From positions 1 to 37,322 of the forward strand of contig JAKPKE010000132.1 of NCBI GenBank assembly GCA_029553855.1: a stretch of DNA of 37,322 nucleotides. Reading direction: 5' to 3'. Positions within the stretch are counted from its first letter, which is position 1, and each line of letters starts with the position of its first letter. A program made the position numbers and the translations under genes. Shown here one piece after another: positions 1 to 8,760 of this stretch. The notes below the pieces were generated by a model. The model was not told where the DNA came from and did no database searches. It was given only the letters and a program-made list of their open reading frames with translations. Source of the stretch: Bacillota bacterium (lineage in GTDB: Bacteria > Bacillota > Clostridia > Lutisporales > Lutisporaceae).

Positions 1-605
1 CCGAACTTCATGGCATAAAGGGAGAAGCGGCAGACGAATTTTGCTCCATCACCCATATCCACAGTCATTTGACATACTCCGGGTGTCCTGACGATCCAGT
101 CATATTCCGACATATCTTCCGTCTTTACCTCTTCAGATTCAGGCTTTTGCCCTTCATCGGATTTTGTGGCATCAGGCTCCTCCTGAGCAGGGGGAGCTGT
201 ATCCCCGGGTCTCTTGGGCGGTTTCTTCTTGCGCTTGCCGGGACCGGTGTCAGCCTTTGAGGATTCATCCCCTTCCAAAGGAGGGTCGAACAATACATCA
301 CTTCTTTTCACATAGCCGTAGAAGGAATGTCCGTAAGTGTGTGTACCTTGTGTTATAGAGGTTTCACATTTTGTCAAAACCCAATTTTTATCATACTCGT
401 AAATATCTATCTCCTGATTCAGACCCACTAGTCCTATGGTAGGAAAGCTCTCGCTTTTTCCAAAGTAAACATTGGACACATTTTTCATCTTACCCGTGGC
501 AATAGGGTCGGAAGCCTCCGCCTTCACAGTCTCTACACCTGTCACAGCCAAAGCAAAGACTGTAAGCAGGCATAGGGTTGTGCTAAGGAATTTTTTTAAT
601 TTCAT
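1..605 (-). CDS. Secreted protein of unknown function, C-terminus cut off by the window edge
   Basis: An open frame runs from an ATG at 605 to the left edge of the window without a stop, giving about 201 codons. The start follows an AGGGAGG ribosome binding site. The N-terminus (MKLKKFLSTTLCLLTVFALA) is a classical signal peptide: Lys-rich start, hydrophobic core, small residues near cleavage. The mature part has a compact segment of about 100 residues, then a charged, Pro-rich stretch (around residues 115-150, with a KRKKKPPKRP run followed by acidic residues) that looks like a flexible linker, then the start of another domain (SEYDWIVRTPG). No family is recognised. It lies just downstream of the lipoprotein at 624-1244 and is probably co-transcribed with it. 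The exported location is well supported; the role is unknown. Confidence 0.75.
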   Translation of the reverse strand, partial: MKLKKFLSTTLCLLTVFALAVTGVETVKAEASDPIATGKMKNVSNVYFGKSESFPTIGLVGLNQEIDIYEYDKNWVLTKCETSITQGTHTYGHSFYGYVKRSDVLFDPPLEGDESSKADTGPGKRKKKPPKRPGDTAPPAQEEPDATKSDEGQKPESEEVKTEDMSEYDWIVRTPGVCQMTVDMGDGAKFVCRFSLYAMKF

Positions 606-623
606 TTACCGAACCTCCCTTCA

Positions 624-1244
624 CTAATACTTAATGCCTTCAGGGATATTGAACATAGCAGCATCATAGGGACGAACCTCAAAGGAAGCAGTTTTTATGC
701 AGAACAGCGGTGCATCGCAAAACAGAACATATCCCGTTTCCTCGTCTACATAAAGTCTCATTTTCTCTTCATCCCTTCCGTTGCCTATGCTGTACGCCCT
801 GCAGGCCCTTTTGCAGTATTCATAGTCTTCCTCGGAAGCTACCCCATATTCCTTCATGTCCCCCAGGTCTCCCGGGTACAATGCAAATATCCTGCTGCTA
901 TCGTGCTTTACTGCCTTAAGCTCTATAGGATCGTAGCTGATATGCAGCTTTCCGTCATCCTGAAGCTTTTGGAGGATGTTGCCCTCCTTATCCAGCTCCC
1001 GGCAATAAGCCTTGTCCTTAGCCATCCACATTTCGTAGTAGTGGGGGACAGGGCTGCTCTGCACATCATAAAGCTCCACCACCTGCTTAAGGTGAAGCAT
1101 ATTATCCCCGGAAAGAGTCTTTTCCAGCTTTTGAGCCTCCTTTGACAAACTTGAGGCTTCAGAGCTTTTACAGCCAGCTGTTAATATGCATAACAAACCA
1201 ATTATAATTATTGCTGATACAAAAGTGGTTTTCCTGATATGCAT
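624..1244 (-). CDS. Lipoprotein of unknown function
   Basis: A 206-residue predicted lipoprotein. The N-terminus has a short basic start, a hydrophobic segment and the lipobox LTAGC (Cys25), so it should be anchored on the outer face of the cytoplasmic membrane. The start ATG at 1244 has a GGAGG site a few bases upstream; the nearby ATG at 1248 is out of frame. The mature part contains VDEETGYVLFCD and ends in YDAAMFNIPEGIKY. A structural strand followed by a terminal 'F-x-IPEGI' pattern is reminiscent of LolA/RseB-like lipoprotein folds, but that is only an impression. It contains several Cys residues (YCRELD, YCKRACRAY, FCDAPLFC) that could form disulfides. It sits 18 bases upstream of the truncated secreted protein in the same direction, suggesting one operon for exported proteins. 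Confidence 0.7.
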   Translation of the reverse strand: MHIRKTTFVSAIIIIGLLCILTAGCKSSEASSLSKEAQKLEKTLSGDNMLHLKQVVELYDVQSSPVPHYYEMWMAKDKAYCRELDKEGNILQKLQDDGKLHISYDPIELKAVKHDSSRIFALYPGDLGDMKEYGVASEEDYEYCKRACRAYSIGNGRDEEKMRLYVDEETGYVLFCDAPLFCIKTASFEVRPYDAAMFNIPEGIKY

Positions 1245-1310
1245 TCATATACCTCCAATCTATATGTTTCGTGTTAAACATCTTACAATACAAACCTCAT
1301 CTAAATCAGT

Positions 1311-1343
1311 AAAGGGTACCTTCCTTTATAAAAGGTACCCTTT
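1311..1343 (-). terminator. Stem-loop downstream of the stalk-domain gene
   Basis: A perfect 12-bp inverted repeat (AAAGGGTACCTT at 1311-1322 and AAGGTACCCTTT at 1332-1343) with a 9-base loop sits 18 bases after the stop codon of the gene at 1361-2101. It lacks a long T run on the minus strand, so it may act as a weak terminator or as a 3' end-stabilising hairpin. Confidence 0.6.
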
Positions 1344-1360
1344 GAAGCCTTCTAACTGCT

Positions 1361-2101
1361 CTACTTCACAAACTTCGGTTCTCCGATAATGGTTGCACCC
1401 CCTGTGACATATACACTGAGGCTTTTGTAATCAATGCAATCGATATCGAATTCCATTTCTGTTCCGTGCTTCACATCTTGAATTTTTTCGATCTGCACAT
1501 TATGTTCATTATTTATCCATATTGTCAGCGGAGTGTTGATTAAGTTGGGGTCGCTATCCATCTCTTTCTGGTCCCATGCACTGTAAACGGTAAACTTCAA
1601 TCTCTTATATTTGAAGTCACACAAGAAATTGGGTGCCATAAATCGGCCTGTGTCTCCGCAATATCCAAACTCAAAGGTTTTGCCTGTTGAGGTTGTCAGA
1701 CTGGCAGCATCTATCTTTTTTGTCTTATAACGTTCTCCTAAGCCTGTATATTCCGGTGTGGCATTGATAAATATCTCCTGTACCGGACCGCCGATTGTAC
1801 CGGACTTTGTGCCTAGGTATGCAGTTTTGGTGTTCGAATCATAATCTACGGGAAGCCCTACAGCCTCGGCAACCGCCCTTAAGGGGAGGTAGGTACGCCC
1901 TTTATATGTCATTGGGACATAGGTTGATCCATCCTGGGGATCCTTGGCATTAAAAACAGTTCCGTTTATTACTACGCTAATATCGTTATTCAGGTACACC
2001 TCTGTCAGCCTAGTTAGTCCTCCATTGGCATTTGCAACAGCACCTAATGCAAAGGAAAGAACTATTGTAAGCACCATAAAAACCTTTAATTTTTTTGACA
2101 T
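1361..2101 (-). CDS. Secreted stalk-domain (copper amine oxidase N-terminal-like) protein
   Basis: A 246-residue exported protein. The first 26 residues form a signal peptide (MSKKLKVFMVLTIVLSFALG, cut near ANA). Residues about 32-100 match the 'copper amine oxidase N-terminal' stalk domain: the pattern VVINGTVFNAKD, YVPMTYKGRTYLPLRAVAEA and VDYDSNTKTAYLG is diagnostic. This domain is common in surface proteins of Clostridia and Paenibacillus and is not itself an oxidase. The C-terminal half (about 112-246) begins EYTGLGERYKTKKI and is rich in beta strands (FTVYSAWDQ, LTIWINNE, LSVYVTGG). It resembles NPCBM-type carbohydrate-binding beta sandwiches, but I am not certain. An AAGGAGTGAT site precedes the ATG at 2101. 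It is probably a cell-surface or secreted binding protein, not an enzyme. Confidence 0.75.
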   Translation of the reverse strand: MSKKLKVFMVLTIVLSFALGAVANANGGLTRLTEVYLNNDISVVINGTVFNAKDPQDGSTYVPMTYKGRTYLPLRAVAEAVGLPVDYDSNTKTAYLGTKSGTIGGPVQEIFINATPEYTGLGERYKTKKIDAASLTTSTGKTFEFGYCGDTGRFMAPNFLCDFKYKRLKFTVYSAWDQKEMDSDPNLINTPLTIWINNEHNVQIEKIQDVKHGTEMEFDIDCIDYKSLSVYVTGGATIIGEPKFVK

Positions 2102-2214
2102 GCAAAATCACTCCTTATCTAATTCATAAGGAGATTATATAGTATAATGATCCGGTTCTGATATCAAATTATTGCCATTTTTTTGTCAAATGATTGCCAT
2201 GCGGATATGTATTA

Positions 2215-3120
2215 TTAAATGGATTTGATATATTCCGAAGGGGTTATTCCTAATCTTTTTCTGAAAACCGAGGTAAAGTGACTGTGGCTGGAAAAACCCA
2301 GAATAAAGCATACCTCCGTAATTGAATAGGCTTTTGTTTTCAGGTATTCCAAAGCCTTGCGAATCTTTATATCCATATAATACTCATAAGGGGTTTTACC
2401 CGTATGATCCTTAAACAGCCTTTCAAAGTAATAGGGACTCAGATTTACTGTCTTACACAGCTTATCCAGAGAAAACTCCATATCTGCACTTTCCCAGAGA
2501 AAGTCGATTGCCATGTTTATCTCCCTTTTTGAGGAGTATTTACGAAGCTCGGGCATAAATGCCATATTGCTCCTCAGCTCTCTCATAAGGCTAATTGTAA
2601 TCTCCATGGAAAGGCATTCCAACATGAATTTGTGACCTGGCTGACTGTTCTTGTATTCGAATTCCAGCTTTGAAATAAGTGACATAAGGTTGCTGCTCAA
2701 ATGGGTTACATTGTTTGAAAATGAAAAATCACTCCTTTTGTGCTCTTCCTTGGATAATTTCCGAATCTTATTTGGCTCAATAAATAAGCAGAAAAATTTC
2801 ACATCATCGGAATCATTGTATATCTTATTTATTGGCGAAGCCATTAGCTTTTGCCCCGGATTGGTTGCCAATATCGTATCCTTTGGCATATCATGCTCCT
2901 TTTTATCTGTAAAAAACCCGGAAACATAAACTCTGGGAATAGCAAAATGGTAGAAATTAAATTGATTTTTGCCTTCTACAAAAAATCTTGGTTTAAATAT
3001 GTTCAAATCTGAGCAGTTAATTGCTTCGGGGGGTTCCGGAATTTTGCCTTTGATTTTGCTGATTACTTCATTACCCATGGAATTCACAGCATAACCCCTC
3101 TTCACTTGTGATTCTATCAT
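2215..3120 (-). CDS. AraC-family transcriptional regulator
   Basis: A 301-residue protein with the double helix-turn-helix of AraC regulators in its last 100 residues. The first HTH lies in MEFSLDKLCKTVNLSPYYFE and the second in YSITEVCFILGFSSHSHFTS, followed by the family signature FRKRLGITPSEYIKS. The N-terminal 190 residues have the hydrophobic/His pattern of a cupin-like sensing domain (FYHFAIPRVYVSG, KFFCLFIEP). The ATG at 3120 has no visible ribosome binding site; a GTG at 3087 preceded by GAGGGG is a credible alternative. The gene is preceded by a promoter-like pair at 3154-3182 and stands between exported-protein genes. It could control these or be autogenous; the ligand is unknown. 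Confidence 0.88.
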   Translation of the reverse strand: MIESQVKRGYAVNSMGNEVISKIKGKIPEPPEAINCSDLNIFKPRFFVEGKNQFNFYHFAIPRVYVSGFFTDKKEHDMPKDTILATNPGQKLMASPINKIYNDSDDVKFFCLFIEPNKIRKLSKEEHKRSDFSFSNNVTHLSSNLMSLISKLEFEYKNSQPGHKFMLECLSMEITISLMRELRSNMAFMPELRKYSSKREINMAIDFLWESADMEFSLDKLCKTVNLSPYYFERLFKDHTGKTPYEYYMDIKIRKALEYLKTKAYSITEVCFILGFSSHSHFTSVFRKRLGITPSEYIKSI

Positions 3121-3153
3121 AGCTTTGGTAATAAAAAGTATCTTCTAAATATC

Positions 3154-3182
3154 ATACTATCAGAAGGTGTTTGATATGTAAA
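3154..3182 (-). promoter_or_regulatory. Probable sigma-A promoter of the AraC-type regulator
   Basis: On the minus strand, TTTACA (3177-3182, five of six matches to the -35 consensus) is separated by 17 bases from TAGTAT (3154-3159, four of six matches to the -10). It lies about 35-60 bases upstream of the regulator's start codon. Confidence 0.45.
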
Positions 3183-3236
3183 CATTTACCTATTCCGTTT
3201 TTTTGCTTGATCCCCGTCATATACTGTAATATTGCT

Positions 3237-4436
3237 TTATTTCATATTTTTGTACATAAGCCATTTTATTAATGTCTCAACTGTCCTGTTTATAAGCTCA
3301 AGGCTCTTGACCATTTCTTCATATGTATCTGCTACTGTCTTTACAGTATTCTCGGCGTCATTTGCTATATTGTTCAATAACTCCCGTATGTGCGTGAAAG
3401 ATTTTTCAGACTTATCGGCCAGTTTCTCAATTTTCAATGTAATTATTGGCGAACCCCCGTCTTTTGAGCTTGCGCTTTCTGCTTCCGCAAGAGCATTTGC
3501 AAAAACCAGGTTGCTTTCATCTGTCATCACAGATATCAAGCTGAGGTCTTTGCTTATTTCCTCTGCGCAAATTGCAAGCTTTAAAACAATCTCCCTGGAA
3601 TTCCTGGCATACTCCTCGATTCTGGTAATCTCGGCTCTTGCCTTCAAGTCCTTATTTTTGCCCTTAAGCATTGTCTGAGTATATTTCATTATTTCCCTGG
3701 TGTTTTCAACAGATTTATTTATATTTGATATTATTCCCTTGACCATTGCATTTTGAGGCAAAACATCTTCTCCATCAGCGGCATTCAGGGAATTTACCCC
3801 TTTCAATAAAATATCTTCGGCTGCCTCCAGGCTTTGCAGGGAGGCCTGAACATTTGAGAATATATTATTAATATTTTCATAGTAGCTGTGGGCATTGGAA
3901 AGCACATTCAAAGCCCTTTTTGAAACAGCAATGAGTAATGCTCCCGCGATACCGAATTGAAGAAAACCCATAGCTGTCCTTATATCTATTCCTTGAACTG
4001 CAGCGTAAAAATCCCAGTTTATCATGCCGTTTAACAGCTTCCCGAGTATAAGACCGGCTATTGACAGTGCGGAAGAATATTTGATCAGCTTAATATCAAA
4101 ATACAGGCAGGCAAACCCTATTGGCATGACCAGCAGTATTATGGCATCCGTGTTCAGGATACAGAAGCCTGAAATGCAAAGAACTGCGGCACAACTGATG
4201 TTTACATATTTGATAATATTCTCATCCATCATGAAGTGTCTGAATGCAATGGGAGATATGCAGATAAGAACTACAACAACATCTGCGATAATCAAATACA
4301 GCCACGACAGCACTATAACACCGGAAGCCTTAAGAATATTAATCATTGCAAATGCCACCAGCAAAAGCTTATATATCCTGATCAACATATTGTTCACATA
4401 AAGTGTATTCTGAGCAATAGCATCATTCCGATACAT
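3237..4436 (-). CDS. Membrane protein with a degenerate methyl-accepting chemotaxis (MCP-like) tail
   Basis: A 399-residue protein. I take the ATG at 4436 as the start because a GGGGGGAT site lies just upstream; the frame is open to 4520. Residues about 15-185 hold five or six hydrophobic segments (LLLVAFAMINILK, VIVLSWLYLIIADVVVVLI, CAAVLCISGFCILN, AIILLVMPIGFACL, FLQFGIAGALLIAV). The rest is a long helical cytoplasmic region. Its sequence EISKDLSLISVMTDESNLVF, then ANALAEAESA, then IEKLADKSEKSF aligns with the hairpin tip of chemoreceptors (I..IA.QTNLLALNAAIEAARAGE...V..EIRKLAE.S). The conserved tip residues that contact CheA and CheW are partly replaced, and an SSKDGGSP insertion replaces the usual GE.G.GF. 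No HAMP domain is visible. It may be a diverged receptor or a coiled-coil scaffold. A single gene, with no che genes near it. Confidence 0.7.
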   Translation of the reverse strand: MYRNDAIAQNTLYVNNMLIRIYKLLLVAFAMINILKASGVIVLSWLYLIIADVVVVLICISPIAFRHFMMDENIIKYVNISCAAVLCISGFCILNTDAIILLVMPIGFACLYFDIKLIKYSSALSIAGLILGKLLNGMINWDFYAAVQGIDIRTAMGFLQFGIAGALLIAVSKRALNVLSNAHSYYENINNIFSNVQASLQSLEAAEDILLKGVNSLNAADGEDVLPQNAMVKGIISNINKSVENTREIMKYTQTMLKGKNKDLKARAEITRIEEYARNSREIVLKLAICAEEISKDLSLISVMTDESNLVFANALAEAESASSKDGGSPIITLKIEKLADKSEKSFTHIRELLNNIANDAENTVKTVADTYEEMVKSLELINRTVETLIKWLMYKNMK

Positions 4437-4585
4437 TAAAATATCCCCCCATACAATATTGTTAATCATGCAAGGTAAAATGATATATTTCCCGGAAAAT
4501 ATCTTCAAATTTTGACACAATTTTTAAATACGTAGTTTTTATTAATATTATAATTCGCCGCTTTTTTATTAATATCCTGTTTTTA

Positions 4586-4614
4586 AAAAACAAAAACCGG
4601 GTTTCCCCGGCTTA
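4586..4614 (-). terminator. Intrinsic terminator of the beta-propeller gene
   Basis: On the minus strand the stem CCGGG/CCCGG (4606-4610 and 4597-4601), closed by a GAAA tetraloop and extended by A-T pairs and a G-T wobble, is followed by TTTTTG and a T run. It is placed just after the stop codon of the gene at 4621-6939 and upstream of the MCP-like gene, so the two are transcribed separately. Confidence 0.88.
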
Positions 4615-4620
4615 AATTCT

Positions 4621-6939
4621 TCAAGGTATCAAAAGCGACCCTTTTTCCCGCATATCCTTTATGCTGTTTGCTTTTATCATGGCCTTTGATATGGTGTATA
4701 TGTCATCCCCGATGTATATTATTCTCTCCACATTCTCATTGCTGGCATACCATCCGTCTCCGGATTTGCCGTATTCCTCTTCGTCAATATGCGAAATCCT
4801 TGCTCTAAGCTTAAAGCCTTCTTTAAGGTTTATGTTGTAGATATAGGCTCCTTGGAAACTGAAGCTGCCATATGCGGGCATATTTCCGGATTTCACATTC
4901 TTACCGTCATTTATTTCCATTACAGTTATGGGAAAAGCCATAAGTTCTTTTTCTTTTGAAAACAGCAGGGCTTTGTGGTTGTTCAAAAGCTCTGAGTCTG
5001 TGCCTCTGTCTCCTATTATTTCCTTGAACTTTTCCTTGGGATTTCCGACATCGCTTACATCAAACAATGCTATTTTCATTCCCTGGTAGTATGCGGTGGT
5101 GCCATCCCTGCCCCGACCTTCATTGGAAAGCTCTATTGTGTCCTTTCCAAAGCCAATTATATGGTTTTCGTCGTAAGGGTGCAGATAGTCGCTGTACCCG
5201 GGTATCTTCAGAGCCCCAAGAATCTTTGGGTTTTTGGCGTCCTTAAGATCAATCACAAACAGAGGGTCGACCTTCCTGAAGGTTACCATATATGCCCTGT
5301 CCCCCATAAACCTTACTGAATATATCTTCTCCCCCGGAGCAACATTCTCGAGGCTTCCACATACTTCCAAATCGGAATCGAGGACATACATATTGTTTTT
5401 TGATATGTTTTCTCCTTCTCCCCAAATATCTCCCTTTGTTGTTGCTATCCTGAAATATCCGTCATCCTCATCCATTGAAAACTGGTTGAGTATGGAGCCC
5501 GGCACCTGTCCTTTGCCTGTATAGTCAAGCTTCCCGCCGTTTAGTGCAAATCTGTATATGGTCGTTTCTCTGTCATTAATCTTTACCTCAGGCTGCGGAG
5601 CCGCTGAATCGCGCACTATCGGATGGGGCGCAATGTTATACCTTGTAACGGCCGCATAAAGATTCTGGGATGATGCATATATATTCTCGCCAGATCCCAA
5701 ATATGTGGATACGTTGACACCTTCTGCGTGACGGTCAAAGTCTACACCGGCAACAACCATATAATTTGGTGCCAAAGATCCCGGAAAATATCCGATTTTT
5801 TCATAGTCAATATTTATAAATTCTTGCTTTACGGCTGTATCCCTGTAGGAAGGAGTGTCGTTAATCCCCTCATCCTCCAAAATTCTGCGATAGTTGAAAC
5901 CTTTATTGGATACAAGGTATAGCTTGGAGCCTATTTTCCTTGAAGAAAGATAGTCCCCTTCAAGCTCTATTTCTCTATGTTTCTTTATATTATCTTTATC
6001 GGTTATATCATATATCAGCATTTTTACTGTGTTGTTCATATAATAAAAGCCGTGTTTGGCAGGCAAAATACTTTTTCCTGCGGGCCTGTATACTGGTATA
6101 CTGTCATTGGACGAACCTATCAAAACAAGATTCTTGTCATCCAGATACAGCTCCATTGGGTATATGTTTTCTTCGTCCAGCTTGATGATCTTTTTTATCT
6201 TCATATTATCCGAAGGATATATTTCTGCTATGACTATTCTGTCGTTGTTCACCTGATACAGATATTTACCGTCAGTCTTTACTATATCCGCTTCGTCTAC
6301 TCCTTCCACCTGCACATTCGTCGTGGAATATTGCTTTGCCATTTTGGCATTTGCGATGCTCTCACCTGTCGCCGATGCGGGAGCTGTCGCCGATGCGGGG
6401 GCGGCTGCCATATCGGTCGTGAAATTTATCCCGTTTCTCATTTTTTTAACGCCATAATCCAAATAATTATCCTGCTCAGCCGCTTCTTTCAGAAGCTTCA
6501 TAAGGTTTTCCCTGCTGCCCACCTTCGGCAGCGGTTCCCTCGCAGCTTTTGCAATTGTGAATTTTAACCTGAGGCCGTTCTTTATTTCATTTCCCGATGC
6601 ATACCTTACTGCTTTTCTTATGTACAGTATATAGGTCTTCCCGGCCTCATACTGCTTAAGGGGCGCAATTATTATCGATTTCCAGCCGCTTCCCATTTTT
6701 CTGTCTACAGGTATCCTTTTTCCCTGCTCATCAGTCACATAGACATTTTTTGTGCTAATCGTAGAAGCCATCATGGCGGAGCCGAAGGGAACCTCAATTT
6801 CAATCTCAGGAGATGTCCCTATTCTCTCAGGCAAATCAATGTAATTGTCATCCGGAGCGTAAGCAAAAACAGGCAGAGCAATGCATATTACAAGCAGACC
6901 CATGATACAGCTTCTAATGTTCTTTGCACTTTTTTTCAT
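4621..6939 (-). CDS. Secreted beta-propeller domain protein
   Basis: A 772-residue exported protein. The ATG at 6939 is chosen because GGAAGGTGAT lies upstream of it; the in-frame ATG at 6957 would contain that site. A signal peptide occupies residues 1-27 (ends PVFAYA). Residues about 35-125 form an Ig-like module of the SbsA/Big type (IEIEVPFGSAM, TKNVYVTDEQGKRIPV, YILYIRKAV). A short Ala/Pro/Ser/Thr tandem repeat (APASAT twice) forms a linker near residue 185. From about 205 the conserved entry motif VEGVDEADIVKTDGKYLYQV marks the bacterial secreted 'beta propeller domain' family, with many strand motifs after it (YLVSNKG, DRAYMVTFRKVDPLFVIDL, HIIGFGKD). These proteins are found in Firmicutes and archaea without an assigned activity. 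It stands alone, with its own terminator. Confidence 0.85.
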   Translation of the reverse strand: MKKSAKNIRSCIMGLLVICIALPVFAYAPDDNYIDLPERIGTSPEIEIEVPFGSAMMASTISTKNVYVTDEQGKRIPVDRKMGSGWKSIIIAPLKQYEAGKTYILYIRKAVRYASGNEIKNGLRLKFTIAKAAREPLPKVGSRENLMKLLKEAAEQDNYLDYGVKKMRNGINFTTDMAAAPASATAPASATGESIANAKMAKQYSTTNVQVEGVDEADIVKTDGKYLYQVNNDRIVIAEIYPSDNMKIKKIIKLDEENIYPMELYLDDKNLVLIGSSNDSIPVYRPAGKSILPAKHGFYYMNNTVKMLIYDITDKDNIKKHREIELEGDYLSSRKIGSKLYLVSNKGFNYRRILEDEGINDTPSYRDTAVKQEFINIDYEKIGYFPGSLAPNYMVVAGVDFDRHAEGVNVSTYLGSGENIYASSQNLYAAVTRYNIAPHPIVRDSAAPQPEVKINDRETTIYRFALNGGKLDYTGKGQVPGSILNQFSMDEDDGYFRIATTKGDIWGEGENISKNNMYVLDSDLEVCGSLENVAPGEKIYSVRFMGDRAYMVTFRKVDPLFVIDLKDAKNPKILGALKIPGYSDYLHPYDENHIIGFGKDTIELSNEGRGRDGTTAYYQGMKIALFDVSDVGNPKEKFKEIIGDRGTDSELLNNHKALLFSKEKELMAFPITVMEINDGKNVKSGNMPAYGSFSFQGAYIYNINLKEGFKLRARISHIDEEEYGKSGDGWYASNENVERIIYIGDDIYTISKAMIKANSIKDMREKGSLLIP

Positions 6940-7047
6940 TGATACATCACCTTCCAAAATATGTTATACCAATTATGCGCATTTACATCAGTCCCATGTT
7001 TTGCTATATCAGACGAAGCTGTTGGGATATAGTTCCCATATCTATAA

Positions 7048-8046
7048 TTATTCCATATATATTTTCACATCAACGTTAAAGTTGGGAAGAAGGAAGCTGT
7101 CCCTATTCCCTATTGAAATCTCAACAGGCACTATTGTTTCGCCATTCTGGACTATTGCTTTCCTTGCTATGGATATTACCTTACCATTGTATTTCCTGCC
7201 TTTATCTGCAACAGGTATTATTTCTACCCTTGCACCCTGCTTGACATCTTTTATAAACTCTTCGGCAACGTCAGCCTTTACAACTATTGTGTCTGAATTC
7301 AACAGGCTTATGAGCTTCTTTCCGGGGATTATTGCCTCCCCTGCCTTATATCCTATCTCATTGACTATTCCATTTTCCATAGCACATACAATATTGTCCC
7401 CCGATATATAGTCCTTGTTTATCTTATCCTTCATCTGTCTTATTTCACTTTCCATGGCAGCTGCCTTTTCACTTTGTATAGCCGAGCCAATATCATTGCC
7501 GCGTATGATACTGTCTATTTTATATTTTATATCCTCTGCACTTTTCTTTTTGTCGTCAACAGCTTTTATATACTTGTCGTATTCATATTGTGAAATAGCT
7601 CCGCATTTATACAGGCTTTCCTGTGCTTCCAATTCCTTTGAAGCCTCCTGCATCTGTATATTAATGAAATTCAGGTCATTTTCAAGCTTTTTTATGTCAG
7701 GATCTGAACTTTCATTATCCATTTTTTTTGCTTCCAGCCGGATAATATTAAGTTCATGCTGCTTGCCTTTCATGCTCTCCTTATACTCTTTCATATTGAG
7801 GGACAAGAGCGCATCCCCTTTCTTTACCTGCTGCCCTTCCTTTACAATAACTTCTTCCACTACAGCCTCTATATCAAGGCTTATGCTCTCAATATCGCTT
7901 GCTTCCACAATGCCAAAAGCTTCAACAGTCTTATCCGGTACAGGAGCCCGGTCGGATTCAGCATCGACATCCATTGATGGCTTGCTGCAGGCGGCTGAAA
8001 TAATTGCTGCTCCTATAATCAATATGGCTAATAAGTATTTTTTCAT
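7048..8046 (-). CDS. Lipoprotein membrane-fusion/adaptor protein of an ABC exporter (MacA-like)
   Basis: A 332-residue HlyD/MacA-type adaptor. A GTG at 8055 is possible, but the ATG at 8046 has AAGGTG at proper spacing and overlaps the stop of the ATPase gene as TAATG. The N-terminus has a hydrophobic segment and lipobox ISAAC, so it is a lipoprotein. A biotinyl-lipoyl half motif (SISLDIEAVVEEVIVKEGQQVKKGDALLSL, about residues 50-80, shown in part) is followed by a long coiled coil (80-190), the second lipoyl half (VNEIGYKAGEAIIPGKKLISL) and a beta-barrel domain (AREVEIIPVADKGR-like, VKADVAEEFIKDVKQG). In Gram-positive bacteria such adaptors work with ABC ATPase and FtsX-type permease. It is the last gene of the three-gene operon 11259-7048. 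Confidence 0.9.
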   Translation of the reverse strand: MKKYLLAILIIGAAIISAACSKPSMDVDAESDRAPVPDKTVEAFGIVEASDIESISLDIEAVVEEVIVKEGQQVKKGDALLSLNMKEYKESMKGKQHELNIIRLEAKKMDNESSDPDIKKLENDLNFINIQMQEASKELEAQESLYKCGAISQYEYDKYIKAVDDKKKSAEDIKYKIDSIIRGNDIGSAIQSEKAAAMESEIRQMKDKINKDYISGDNIVCAMENGIVNEIGYKAGEAIIPGKKLISLLNSDTIVVKADVAEEFIKDVKQGARVEIIPVADKGRKYNGKVISIARKAIVQNGETIVPVEISIGNRDSFLLPNFNVDVKIYME

Positions 8047-8720
8047 TAACTCCACACCTTTCCGTCTCTGACGTTAATTATACGACTTCCATAATCAGCG
8101 GCTTCTTTTGAATGGGTCACCTGAACTATGGTTTTCCCTTTTTCCTTGTTTATCCTCTGTAAAAGCTGCATTACTTCCATACCTGTCTTAGTGTCAAGAT
8201 TTCCTATTGGTTCGTCTGCCAGTATTATATCCGGATCATTGATGAGAGCCCGCGCTATTGCTACCCTTTGCTGCTCCCCCCCAGACAGTTCCCTGGGAGT
8301 ATGGGCTCTTCTGTCGGCAAGCCCTACATCTTCGAGGATTTCGTCTAATTTACCTCTATAGTCCTTCAATTTCTTCCCATCCAAAAGCACCGGCAGCATC
8401 ACATTTTCCTCAACATTAAGATTGGGTATCAGGTTATAAAACTGGAATACAAAACCGATATCCCGCCTTCTCATTACGCTCTGATCCTTGTCTTTCATAC
8501 CAGACAGCTCGCTGCCCTTTAAGCTGACACTTCCCGAAGTGGGCTCATCGAGTCCCCCTATCAGATAAAGCAGCGTACTCTTTCCCGAGCCGGAAGGACC
8601 CATTATCGATACGAACTCACCTGAGGCTATACTAAGGTTTATATCCTTCAATACTTCCACATCCAGGTCCCCTAACTTATAAGTTTTATTGAGGTTTCTC
8701 GCCTCTATTATTGTCTGCAT
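8046..8720 (-). CDS. ABC transporter ATP-binding protein (MacB/LolD/FtsE-type)
   Basis: A 224-residue ATPase with all motifs intact: Walker [10 protein letters not shown] (41-49), Q-loop in [10 protein letters not shown], signature LSGGEQQR (145-152), Walker B IILADEP (165-171) and H-loop His203 in VTHS. Length and motifs match the stand-alone ATPases of the MacB/LolD group, which power substrate extrusion or extraction from the membrane by mechanotransmission. The ATG has AAGGAG upstream. It lies 40 bases downstream of the permease gene and overlaps the adaptor gene by one base, so translation is probably coupled. Confidence 0.96.
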   Translation of the reverse strand: MQTIIEARNLNKTYKLGDLDVEVLKDINLSIASGEFVSIMGPSGSGKSTLLYLIGGLDEPTSGSVSLKGSELSGMKDKDQSVMRRRDIGFVFQFYNLIPNLNVEENVMLPVLLDGKKLKDYRGKLDEILEDVGLADRRAHTPRELSGGEQQRVAIARALINDPDIILADEPIGNLDTKTGMEVMQLLQRINKEKGKTIVQVTHSKEAADYGSRIINVRDGKVWS

Positions 8721-8760
8721 TTTTGTAGCTCCTTTTCATTCATTTTATATTAAAGAGTTT

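Noticed and set aside
6371-6406. Short tandem repeat in the beta-propeller gene
   Set aside because: It encodes a simple APASAT linker duplication; noted in the gene entry and not a separate system.
5977-6567. A 196-codon open frame antisense to the beta-propeller gene
   Set aside because: It lies wholly within a well-supported coding gene, has an odd Cys/His-rich composition and no start signals.
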